Notes under the pieces: generated by a model
Told to the model about the DNA's origin: nothing
Databases searched by the model: none
What the model saw: only the letters and a program-made list of their open reading frames with translations
Program-made: the position numbers and the translations under genes
DNA from: Ricordea florida
Taxonomy: Eukaryota; Cnidaria; Anthozoa; Corallimorpharia; Ricordeidae
Length of the DNA stretch: 64,000 nucleotides
Reading direction: 5' to 3'
Assembly (NCBI GenBank): GCA_949710005.1
Contig: OX453273.1
Coordinates: 47,833,481 to 47,897,480, forward strand
Part shown: positions 56,310-64,000 of the stretch, one piece after another
Position numbering within the stretch: the stretch's first letter is position 1
Layout: each line of letters begins with the position of its first letter

Positions 56310-56852
56310 ATGACAGAAGTTGAAGATTATATTAGTGATGAAAAAGATGAGGTAAAACACAATGTAAAATCTGATGATATTGAAATTAAACAAGAATCAC
56401 TAGCTATTCTCGCATCTCTAGGAACTACAAAGGAATATTTAGGAGTTGATATGAGTCTGGGTGATGTAAAAAAATTATCAGTAAAAGATGTTGATAAATA
56501 TTATAATCGGTATCAGGTGGTATTAGGTAAGAAAATTAGCGGTGGGTTGGTAGATTCATCTCTTCAATTAGTTTCACAAGTCATTTCTTATGTGGTTCCT
56601 GTAGATGATATAGAAGCTCTTTGTTTGGATTTGAAGAATGATGATTTGGTTAATCGTGAACTAACAAACATTGTAGGTCTCTTAGCATTGAAAGCAGGAA
56701 GACTGGCAGCACTTGCTAGCGGGGTATTCCAGGTTGCTAAACACATAAAATTCAACAAAAATCAACAAGTTTCAAGAACAATTACAGATGATTCTAACAC
56801 AACTGAGCAGGATACTAAGCAAGGTGCTGATGGGTATGATACTGTTTACTAA
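56310..56852 (+). CDS. Conserved Polinton protein, 180 aa (follows ATPase), left arm
   Basis: Homologue of the B 189-aa and C 187-aa proteins, with the core ESLAILASLGTTKEYLGVDM and GDVKKLSVKDVDKYYNRYQV. It differs from its mirror copy by one residue, His here against Asp there, from a single base at 56358. Its 3' end leads directly into the palindrome centre. Function is unknown. Confidence 0.78.
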   Translation: MTEVEDYISDEKDEVKHNVKSDDIEIKQESLAILASLGTTKEYLGVDMSLGDVKKLSVKDVDKYYNRYQVVLGKKISGGLVDSSLQLVSQVISYVVPVDDIEALCLDLKNDDLVNRELTNIVGLLALKAGRLAALASGVFQVAKHIKFNKNQQVSRTITDDSNTTEQDTKQGADGYDTVY

Positions 56853-56933
56853 GCATACTATTATTTTATTTACATATCATTCCTAAGCGGTCTAAAGATT
56901 TCTTAATGATATGTAAATAAAATAATAGTATGC
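56853..56933. repeat. Palindrome centre of the D/D-prime inverted duplication
   Basis: The left arm ends ...TTATTTACATATCATT at 56881 and the right arm begins AATGATATGTAAATAAAATA at 56905. The 23-nt spacer CCTAAGCGG...TTTCTT is unpaired. The midpoint is 56893. The right side (TCTAAAGATTTCTT... AAATAAAATAATA) looks like the authentic promoter of the next gene, as before 40471 in C, but the expected ATGTC start is replaced by the inverted copy. Confidence 0.9.
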
Positions 56934-57476
56934 TTAGTAAACAGTATCATACCCATCAGCACCTTGCTTAGTATCCTGCTCAGTTGTGTTAGAATCATCT
57001 GTAATTGTTCTTGAAACTTGTTGATTTTTGTTGAATTTTATGTGTTTAGCAACCTGGAATACCCCGCTAGCAAGTGCTGCCAGTCTTCCTGCTTTCAATG
57101 CTAAGAGACCTACAATGTTTGTTAGTTCACGATTAACCAAATCATCATTCTTCAAATCCAAACAAAGAGCTTCTATATCATCTACAGGAACCACATAAGA
57201 AATGACTTGTGAAACTAATTGAAGAGATGAATCTACCAACCCACCGCTAATTTTCTTACCTAATACCACCTGATACCGATTATAATATTTATCAACATCT
57301 TTTACTGATAATTTTTTTACATCACCCAGACTCATATCAACTCCTAAATATTCCTTTGTAGTTCCTAGAGATGCGAGAATAGCTAGTGATTCTTGTTTAA
57401 TTTCAATATCATCAGATTTTACATTGTCTTTTACCTCATCTTTTTCATCACTAATATAATCTTCAACTTCTGTCAT
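56934..57476 (-). CDS. Conserved Polinton protein, 180 aa, right arm
   Basis: Mirror copy of 56310-56852. The one difference is Asp in KDEVKDNVKSDD, where the left arm has His. Asp also fits the C homologue (VKDNDDN), so the left-arm base is probably the derived or erroneous one. Confidence 0.75.
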   Translation of the reverse strand: MTEVEDYISDEKDEVKDNVKSDDIEIKQESLAILASLGTTKEYLGVDMSLGDVKKLSVKDVDKYYNRYQVVLGKKISGGLVDSSLQLVSQVISYVVPVDDIEALCLDLKNDDLVNRELTNIVGLLALKAGRLAALASGVFQVAKHIKFNKNQQVSRTITDDSNTTEQDTKQGADGYDTVY

Positions 57477-57516
57477 CTTGTAATTTTCTAATAATACAAA
57501 GATTCTTTTAAATCGG

Positions 57517-58158
57517 CTACGCCGGTCCGAAGGAAATCACCGAAGGGATCTCTAAATAACAATTGAATGGGTAACGTAAACATAAACATAGTCTAGAATA
57601 TTTTTCAGTTTTTAATAATTGCATAAATTTTTTACATGATTCATAATCCAAATCGCCACCATAATCTTCAAAAAACATCTTCATACCTTTCTGCGACGGA
57701 TTATGAAATGAGACCACACAAGCCACATTTTCTCGGAAAGGTTTTGCAATTGATGTTAATTGCTGAGTGAGAACCCAAACTGATAAACCATGATGCCTTC
57801 CGGAGAATGCTAAATCTATAAACTTGTTTGATCTTTTCTTCAGATCATTAGATACGGCGCAATCGTCTAAAATTATTAATGTGTTTGTTCCAGAGAATAA
57901 AGTTTGGCAATCAGTTAATAATTCATTAATCTCGTCTATATTACTAGCATCAGGTGATAATACAAAGAATCTCTTATCTCCGCGAGCAAAATTATGATAG
58001 GTTTTATTCTTAGAATAAGTTGGGCATATTAAAACAATGTAATCAAAAATTTTTCTGAATGGCCCTCTTAGTTGATCTATGATGTATTTTGTTTTTCCAC
58101 AATTTGTTGGCCCAGTTATAATACAATGAAAAGGGATTTTATCTCTCAATTCTTCCAT
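57517..58158 (-). CDS. DNA-packaging ATPase, right arm
   Basis: Mirror copy of 55628-56269, 213 aa, with identical Walker A GPTNCGKT, Walker B LIILDD and the hairpin-derived SVISFGPA end. No difference from the left arm was seen. Confidence 0.85.
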   Translation of the reverse strand: MEELRDKIPFHCIITGPTNCGKTKYIIDQLRGPFRKIFDYIVLICPTYSKNKTYHNFARGDKRFFVLSPDASNIDEINELLTDCQTLFSGTNTLIILDDCAVSNDLKKRSNKFIDLAFSGRHHGLSVWVLTQQLTSIAKPFRENVACVVSFHNPSQKGMKMFFEDYGGDLDYESCKKFMQLLKTEKYSRLCLCLRYPFNCYLEIPSVISFGPA

Positions 58159-58189
58159 ATTTTTTGTATTATAACATAAGGTTTTTAAG

Positions 58190-59416
58190 TCAGTACTTAA
58201 TTGATCTCAAACCTGAATTCATAATTTCCATCATTGCATCGGCTACAACAAACATATAACAGGTTACAGTGCCAGATCCGCTTTGTTTTCTTTTAATTTC
58301 TAGTTTTACCCCATCCCTTGTATTGTTTAAAACCAAACCTCCTCCATGAATATCATTATCAGGGTGAGTTCTCAAATCAACCCATAATGCAAACTTGTCA
58401 TAATAAAAATCCTTTTCTTTCATGTCATTTCTTCCAAATCTTTTCTTCACTGACTCCCAGATATCAGAAGGTATCATTCCCTTAGAGTATAAACGATTTG
58501 GTACACCATCAACATCTATATTGATCGAGGTGATCCCTGGATTGTAAAAAAATTCAGAGTTACGTGCTCCTACAGTGTTGGGTAATTTAAACAAAAATAA
58601 TATTCCTGTCATTGACCTTCTAGGTAGATTAATATGTTGGTTAATAACGGTGTCCCCACCTATGGAAAAAGTAAAAGTTTTGTGTAGAGTAACATTTTCG
58701 TAAAAGAATCCTTTTCCAACCTGATAAGCTGCTTGTGCCTCACGAGCCAAGTATTCGCTTGAAATGGAAGAATATTCTAACTCTAGGTTTTTGATTGAAT
58801 ATGCGGGGGTCTTTGTAGTATCAGAAAAAACAACAATATCAGAAACTGGGGCTAGCGTAATCTCAAAGATTAGATGATTGTCTAGAGCTTTTGGATAGAA
58901 AACTCCGTGATCTTTTAGAATAGGGTGATTTAGTGGAATATGATACTTGGTATTATGTACTGATGCGAGAGCTACTTCCCTAACATCTTGAGTTTTCTTA
59001 TCACCGGCATTTGTCCTTAGTTTTCTCATGTTTTCTGAAGAAATACCTTGTCTTAATTTATCCCCGCGATCCTCATCTGATAAAAATAAATCATGATATG
59101 TTTGAAATAGATCGTATCTTTGGGTATCCTGTAATGTTTCACCACCAAAAAGAACCCTTAATCTAGATACAAGATTACTGCCCACATTATTCACAAGGGT
59201 GTTATTAGCATGCCCATCAACTTCCAAATCAAAAAGTAGAGATACACTTCCAGGTACAATCACTAAATTATCAGAAAGTTTAGGGATATTTATATATAAT
59301 GTTTCTCCAGGGCTGGCCGAGGATGGATTTAATGTAATTCTATTCAAAGTTGATTCTGCTTTCAACCCAAATGGTTCTCGTGGAATTCTGTTTGGATTAA
59401 TTTTTTCAGACGTCAT
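58190..59416 (-). CDS. Major capsid protein, right arm
   Basis: Mirror copy of 54370-55596, 408 aa. No amino-acid difference from the left arm was seen. Confidence 0.76.
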   Translation of the reverse strand: MTSEKINPNRIPREPFGLKAESTLNRITLNPSSASPGETLYINIPKLSDNLVIVPGSVSLLFDLEVDGHANNTLVNNVGSNLVSRLRVLFGGETLQDTQRYDLFQTYHDLFLSDEDRGDKLRQGISSENMRKLRTNAGDKKTQDVREVALASVHNTKYHIPLNHPILKDHGVFYPKALDNHLIFEITLAPVSDIVVFSDTTKTPAYSIKNLELEYSSISSEYLAREAQAAYQVGKGFFYENVTLHKTFTFSIGGDTVINQHINLPRRSMTGILFLFKLPNTVGARNSEFFYNPGITSINIDVDGVPNRLYSKGMIPSDIWESVKKRFGRNDMKEKDFYYDKFALWVDLRTHPDNDIHGGGLVLNNTRDGVKLEIKRKQSGSGTVTCYMFVVADAMMEIMNSGLRSIKY

Positions 59417-59445
59417 TGTAATTTATAAGATACTTTGACTAATCT

Positions 59446-59649
59446 TTAAACCTCTTGGGTAGCTGAATTGGTTTTTTTTTTATTCTCTAATTCTTCAATA
59501 TATTTTACTAAACTTTCTCTTACTCCTTCAATTACAAGCATTACATTAAAAAGTTCATCACCATCTTCCATATTGTGAATTTTTGAAATTATAATTTTTT
59601 TCATCATATTAATTTGATATTCGCTAAATTTTATTTTTTCTTCCACCAT
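59446..59649 (-). CDS. Unknown 67-aa helical protein, right arm
   Basis: Mirror copy of 54137-54340 with the same leader and the same place between capsid and integrase. Confidence 0.62.
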   Translation of the reverse strand: MVEEKIKFSEYQINMMKKIIISKIHNMEDGDELFNVMLVIEGVRESLVKYIEELENKKKTNSATQEV

Positions 59650-59682
59650 TTTAATTTATAAGATGCTTTGGTTAATCCTTAA

Positions 59683-60672
59683 ATGAGTAACGAAAAGATA
59701 TCAAAAATATATTATTCAACTGAAGGATATTGGAAAGGATATTCTGCAATTCCTAAATTAGCTGAAAAGGCAAAGGTTAGTGAAGATGAAGCAAAACAAT
59801 GGCTTCAGAAACAAGCAATATGGCAAATATATCTTCCATCTCCAAAATATATACCTAGACCTCACTGGACAGAGGATAAACCTAATCAGATTCATCAAGC
59901 AGATTTATTATTTTTACCGCATGATAGAGTTGGAAGAAAAACATATAAATATGCATTAGTTGTCGTTGATGTGGCCAGCAGATACAAAGATGCTGAAGCA
60001 TTAACCTCAAAAGAAAGTCATGAGATATCCAAAGCTTTTGAAAAAATATATTCCAGAAAGTTAAAATATCCTAAAACATTAATGGTTGATCCAGGAAAAG
60101 AATTTATGGGTGAAGTTTCCAAACTTATGAATTATCATAATGTGAAAATACAAAGAAGTGAAGCTGGAAATCATAGAGCTCAAGCATTTGTAGAAAGAGC
60201 AAATAGGACATTAAGTGAAAAATTATTTAGTCATCAATATGCACAAGAAATGGTAAGTGATGATCGATCTAGAGTATGGGTAAAACGATTACCTGATATT
60301 TTGAAAACTTTGAACAATACACCAACGAGAATAACCGGTAAAGAACCTGATGATGTTATAAAACAGAAAGAGGTTGATATTGAACCTAAAAATTACCAAC
60401 GTAAAGTAGGGCTTGATGAGGTTAGGTTACCTCCTAGTGTTAAAGTTAGATATTTATTATCTCCTGGGGAGCTTGAAGGTGGTGAAAAAAGACGGGCTAC
60501 TGATCCTATTTGGAGCATCAAAGTTTATGATATTACACGCAGTGTTGTTTCACCCAATCAGCCAGTTTTATATTATTTATTGGATGGGCCTAGACGGGGA
60601 TTTGTTAGGGAAGAATTACAGGTTATACCCTATGATACTGAGTTACCTCCTAATTCTGTTTTGCAAAGATAA
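59683..60672 (+). CDS. Integrase, right arm
   Basis: Mirror copy of 53114-54103, 329 aa, with all three catalytic acidic residues. It overlaps the mirrored PolB by 43 nt tail to tail. Confidence 0.9.
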   Translation: MSNEKISKIYYSTEGYWKGYSAIPKLAEKAKVSEDEAKQWLQKQAIWQIYLPSPKYIPRPHWTEDKPNQIHQADLLFLPHDRVGRKTYKYALVVVDVASRYKDAEALTSKESHEISKAFEKIYSRKLKYPKTLMVDPGKEFMGEVSKLMNYHNVKIQRSEAGNHRAQAFVERANRTLSEKLFSHQYAQEMVSDDRSRVWVKRLPDILKTLNNTPTRITGKEPDDVIKQKEVDIEPKNYQRKVGLDEVRLPPSVKVRYLLSPGELEGGEKRRATDPIWSIKVYDITRSVVSPNQPVLYYLLDGPRRGFVREELQVIPYDTELPPNSVLQR

Positions 60673-63600
60673 TGCCCGTATGCAAAAGTATGTATATTAT
60701 CTTTACAAATTTCTCTCTTATCATCATCACAAGACAGTGCAACTTTATTAATTGTTTCTGAAAAAACGTCGTGCTTATGGCTTCTTAATACATTCATCCG
60801 TCTCATCTGTGGCTCTTTATTGAAAAGGCAATCCTTATAATCATTAAATCTTATGGTCTTTTTCACGATTGCCTTCTTTACTCCCTTACATTTCTTTTCT
60901 TCTTCACCTTCATCCATCTTATAGGAGTAAAGCTTTGCTCGTAGTCCCACAAATTCAGTTATCTGCCTACCGCCAGCCTCATCTTTAAACATATTAACAA
61001 CTTTCTTATTCACACCAGTCACAATACCAGACGGATGGTCTTTAGGAAAATTGCTGGTATCGAACATTTTTCTCACATCAGGGCTAATATCTTTATAGAA
61101 ATCTTCTGCTTCTATTTCATATGCAAGGCTGTCCGTATCTGTAAACAACAATTTTGCTTTTTCTCCATATTTAGGTTTAATATAATTATAGTGAAATTTG
61201 TACATTATTGTTTTACTTAGATCTAAAATGCTCATACCCAAGTAAACAGGTTTATCAAATACTAGCTTTGTTTTCTTCATGTGAATGGCCACAAGATTTT
61301 CGCAAAAGATAGTACGATGCTGATAGTTAGGTTTTGATATTAATTTTTTCGAATCTTTTTCATTCGTAACTAATCGCACATCCACCCTTTTTCTAATGTT
61401 TTCCATTGTTTTACCAAATACGGAGTTATTCATAAGTTTGAAGAAATCTTTTTCAAAATCATTCTTTGCTTCAGCCCTTAGTTTGGTATTCAAATCTATG
61501 TAAGGTTTTAACCATTTTGACTCTTCAAATTTAATTCCTCTATGAATTTTTGTAACTTTTAATCCAAGACTTTCGTAAAGTTTTAGTGTTTCATGATGAA
61601 CAACATACTTTACCTTATTGTTTAGGTTTGGAATTAATTTCTCAACCTTATTAATGATAAGTCTCTCTGGAGCGAGAGGGTAATCATTATGTAAATCATG
61701 AAGGTTAGTTGGATATTCCAAATCAACCTCTACTATACATAGCATATTTCTCCAATTTGTTTGCTCATTTTTACTCATCCATCTAAAACCATGCGTAGGT
61801 AGTTTTTCGCTCATTCCCCCACCATATAGATTGTTTGCGTCGAGATATATAATATACTTTGTTTGCAGTTTTGAGTCATATTCGTTCATGTAGGGGTTGT
61901 TAGCTTTCCCATATCTAGTAGATATCATGGATACCCCACCCCGCACACCTTTTTCAATCATAAGTAGCATATCGATGTCGGCCAGTAACTCCAAATTCAC
62001 TTTCGTTATCTTTAATGCTGCATCCCAAGCTAGTCCTGGTGCCGTATAATACCAGGCGGGATCCAATCCATAGTTTTTACTACAAACATCTCTAAAGTTC
62101 TCAAATACATCCGCTAAAAGTAATACATCTGACTTAAGATATAGGTTGTGATATTCCCTCATTGTTTTCATATTGAAGGTTTCCCACACCTTTTTAGCGT
62201 GTTGGTAGTTATCTTCTGTTATATCTTCATCGCTTAGTTTTGAGTAGAACGCTTCTTTAGGCGGAAGTTGTGTTGCGTTGAGTTTATTGAAGCTATCAAA
62301 CCAATCATATGGAAAAACTCCTTTTCTCAACAATAACTTTAATTTATCACCTTTATAACAACTCTTTAGGTTTTTGAAAGATTCATTTGGCAGATTAGTT
62401 ACTAATTTATCAAGACTTGATGCCATAAATTTAAATGAATCTATGAATCTAATATCTCGTTTTACCTCAACCCGATTGCCTTCTTTATTTGTAAATGTAT
62501 CAACCACAATCTTTTTTGCGAAAGAAATATACTTTTCCTCATTATTAGGTATGCAGTTTATATTACCTTTTGTTGTACCAAGATTCTTGATAAAAAGATG
62601 CGCGTCATATCCAGATAGGTTGTGAAATATTACTGGGAAGAACTTTGGAATCTTGTAATTTAAGTTGCATTCATTATGAGCCGCTCCTCTATACTTTCCT
62701 GTAAGATGACAGTGATCTAATACCTTATCTTCTCCCAATTCTTTCTCACAGATGTGGCAGTGAGTAGCATTTTCATATTCTTTTTTATCCATTTCTGTCA
62801 TATACCCCGCCCTCTTATGGTTTTTTGTCTTATTGTAAATTTTTTTAATATCCTGCTCCAAATTATCTACAAATATCTGCGGGATATCATCATCTGGGGA
62901 TTCGGCGGTGTATTGTGCAAGCTTGGGTGGAAATATTTTATCATCAAAAGATTTTATTAGATAACAGAATCCTGATGGTTTGTGTTTTTGGTATTGATTA
63001 GTAAAACTTTCACTTTCATCTGGTGAGCAGGTGTGTATTTTCTCTGGATAACACTCAAAGTCCGCATATACAACAAATGGTACTCGCATTTTTCTATTGA
63101 AGTTATTAAAATTAATAAACTTAGGATTTCCATCTTTATCTATAGGCATAACAATCTTTACTTCTTCATTTGTAGCGCAATATTCAAGATGTTTTTCCAA
63201 TGATTTTTCTGTGGGGAAAGAGTTGTAACATCTACGACAAAATTCACGTTTGTGTTGATTATTATTTATTTGCGATGACGCAAGTCTACTAAAATTCTTT
63301 ATCCAACAGTAGTGGCTATTTCCTTCATCATTAGTTAATAGAAGTAATTCAATCATATAACCACTTTGTTTCTTACTTATTCTCATAGGATATACTTCAC
63401 CCTTATCTTTATCAAATCCGTGGACGTTAATAGTATAATAGGGATTTTGCTTTTCAAACTTATCAATATCTTTCAATTTAGCGGGGAACTCTATTCCTTT
63501 CCAGTTAAACTTCTCAGAGTTCTCTCTCATTTGTTTATTTAGTCTTTGTGGATCTTTCTCTTTAGGAAACACGGCGGAAGTTACTGCCCACTTAAAACAC

Positions 63601-64000
63601 TCTTGATCATTTTCATTCTTAACATTTATAATTGCCTTTTTTTCTGCTAATTTTTGTGGTAATTCAATATAGGAGCTTCCAGAAAGAGGCTCGAAAGGGT
63701 CGATGTTGATATCAAAGTATTCAACTTGATCGAATTTCCATCCAGAACCTTTATTTTGAAACTTTTCAACCTTTTCAAGTAAACCATTTATCATAATATC
63801 GAATAATTCAGAAAAATCAGTTGATAATGTAATCGTTTCCACTTTTGAATGAAAGTATCCCAAGTTTTCATCAATTTTTTCCAATAATAGTGACTTTTTT
63901 ATAAACTTACACGTAAATATAAATTTCACCTTGATCGGTTTCTTTTTCTGGTTAATTAGATCAAGAACTTTTGGTTTGATATTATTTAAAAACGCTTTGG
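60630..64000 (-). CDS. Protein-primed DNA polymerase B, right arm, 5' end beyond window
   Basis: Mirror copy of 49092-53156. The frame stays open to the window edge, so the N-terminal ~230 residues, with the two Rho_N/SAP-like modules, lie outside; an apparent start at 63929 is only an internal valine codon (GTG). Finger, exonuclease motifs, endonuclease-VII-like module and motifs A-C are present and unchanged. Confidence 0.9.
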   Translation of the reverse strand, partial: KAFLNNIKPKVLDLINQKKKPIKVKFIFTCKFIKKSLLLEKIDENLGYFHSKVETITLSTDFSELFDIMINGLLEKVEKFQNKGSGWKFDQVEYFDINIDPFEPLSGSSYIELPQKLAEKKAIINVKNENDQECFKWAVTSAVFPKEKDPQRLNKQMRENSEKFNWKGIEFPAKLKDIDKFEKQNPYYTINVHGFDKDKGEVYPMRISKKQSGYMIELLLLTNDEGNSHYCWIKNFSRLASSQINNNQHKREFCRRCYNSFPTEKSLEKHLEYCATNEEVKIVMPIDKDGNPKFINFNNFNRKMRVPFVVYADFECYPEKIHTCSPDESESFTNQYQKHKPSGFCYLIKSFDDKIFPPKLAQYTAESPDDDIPQIFVDNLEQDIKKIYNKTKNHKRAGYMTEMDKKEYENATHCHICEKELGEDKVLDHCHLTGKYRGAAHNECNLNYKIPKFFPVIFHNLSGYDAHLFIKNLGTTKGNINCIPNNEEKYISFAKKIVVDTFTNKEGNRVEVKRDIRFIDSFKFMASSLDKLVTNLPNESFKNLKSCYKGDKLKLLLRKGVFPYDWFDSFNKLNATQLPPKEAFYSKLSDEDITEDNYQHAKKVWETFNMKTMREYHNLYLKSDVLLLADVFENFRDVCSKNYGLDPAWYYTAPGLAWDAALKITKVNLELLADIDMLLMIEKGVRGGVSMISTRYGKANNPYMNEYDSKLQTKYIIYLDANNLYGGGMSEKLPTHGFRWMSKNEQTNWRNMLCIVEVDLEYPTNLHDLHNDYPLAPERLIINKVEKLIPNLNNKVKYVVHHETLKLYESLGLKVTKIHRGIKFEESKWLKPYIDLNTKLRAEAKNDFEKDFFKLMNNSVFGKTMENIRKRVDVRLVTNEKDSKKLISKPNYQHRTIFCENLVAIHMKKTKLVFDKPVYLGMSILDLSKTIMYKFHYNYIKPKYGEKAKLLFTDTDSLAYEIEAEDFYKDISPDVRKMFDTSNFPKDHPSGIVTGVNKKVVNMFKDEAGGRQITEFVGLRAKLYSYKMDEGEEEKKCKGVKKAIVKKTIRFNDYKDCLFNKEPQMRRMNVLRSHKHDVFSETINKVALSCDDDKREICKDNIHTFAYGHYLCKTELGGNSVS

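Larger units (their letters stand above)
48498..56881 (+). mobile_element. Polinton/Maverick element D, left arm of a palindrome
   Basis: Begins AGTAGTAGGAAAATACCGGT, the tip sequence shared with A and B. It carries PolB, integrase (minus), a 67-aa gene, capsid, ATPase and the 180-aa gene in the same order as C, then stops at an inverted junction rather than continuing to the membrane-protein genes. All frames are intact. It is closest to element A in protein sequence. Confidence 0.85.
56905..64000 (-). mobile_element. Element D-prime, mirror copy of D (right arm), runs off the window
   Basis: Every gene of D recurs here in reverse order and opposite strand, mirrored about 56893. By reading both arms I found one difference (56358 against 57428). 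The arm would reach the D tip at about 65289, beyond the window. Such identity means a very recent event or an assembly/read artefact. Confidence 0.85.

Overview
The window reads as animal (metazoan) genomic DNA, AT-rich overall, packed with mobile DNA. I infer a marine invertebrate, most likely a cnidarian. That rests on general recollection of where close relatives of these Polinton gene families occur, not on any host gene seen here. No convincing host protein-coding gene is present.

Almost everything that codes belongs to Polinton/Maverick elements, which are virus-like self-synthesising DNA transposons. At least four are present. Element A (1-5994, minus orientation) shows part of its major capsid gene, its integrase, a frameshifted protein-primed DNA polymerase B and its terminal repeat. 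Element B (from 18021, plus orientation) has a higher G+C content and carries about 18 genes: a zinc-ribbon repeat protein, PolB, integrase (one nonsense codon), capsid, packaging ATPase, a possible ssDNA-binding protein, an RPB6-like RNA polymerase subunit and many small membrane proteins. Element C (32099-48320, plus) is complete, AT-rich, has terminal inverted repeats (TIRs) of about 425 bp and a 5-bp target duplication, and sits inside a small membrane-protein gene of B. Element D starts at 48498, directly after a second copy of the leader and start codon of that same B gene. After its packaging and 180-aa genes D folds back at 56893 into a near-perfect inverted copy of itself (D-prime), which runs off the window end.

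Between A and B (5995-18020) lies non-coding repeat DNA: two copies of a GC-rich hairpin repeat, a 104-bp hairpin repeat and a cluster of three direct plus one inverted copy of a 2.4-3.0 kb family whose ends (A|TC...CTAG|T) look like non-autonomous Helitrons. B is inserted in the inverted copy.

The Polintons share one logic. PolB would replicate the linear DNA by protein priming and the DDE integrase would insert it. The double jelly-roll capsid protein, putative penton and FtsK/A32-like ATPase would build and fill a virion, and a conserved set of small membrane or coiled-coil proteins of unknown role goes with them. PolB and integrase converge and overlap tail to tail. Integrase and capsid genes diverge from a roughly 30-bp promoter. 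In A, C and D nearly every gene is preceded by a TTTAAAGATT-type motif. I recognised no adenain-type maturation protease in C, the one element seen whole. The points most worth checking are the RPB6-like gene, the in-frame GC-rich double-hairpin mini-elements in C and D, the nested insertions, and the 14-kb palindrome, which may be biological or an assembly artefact.
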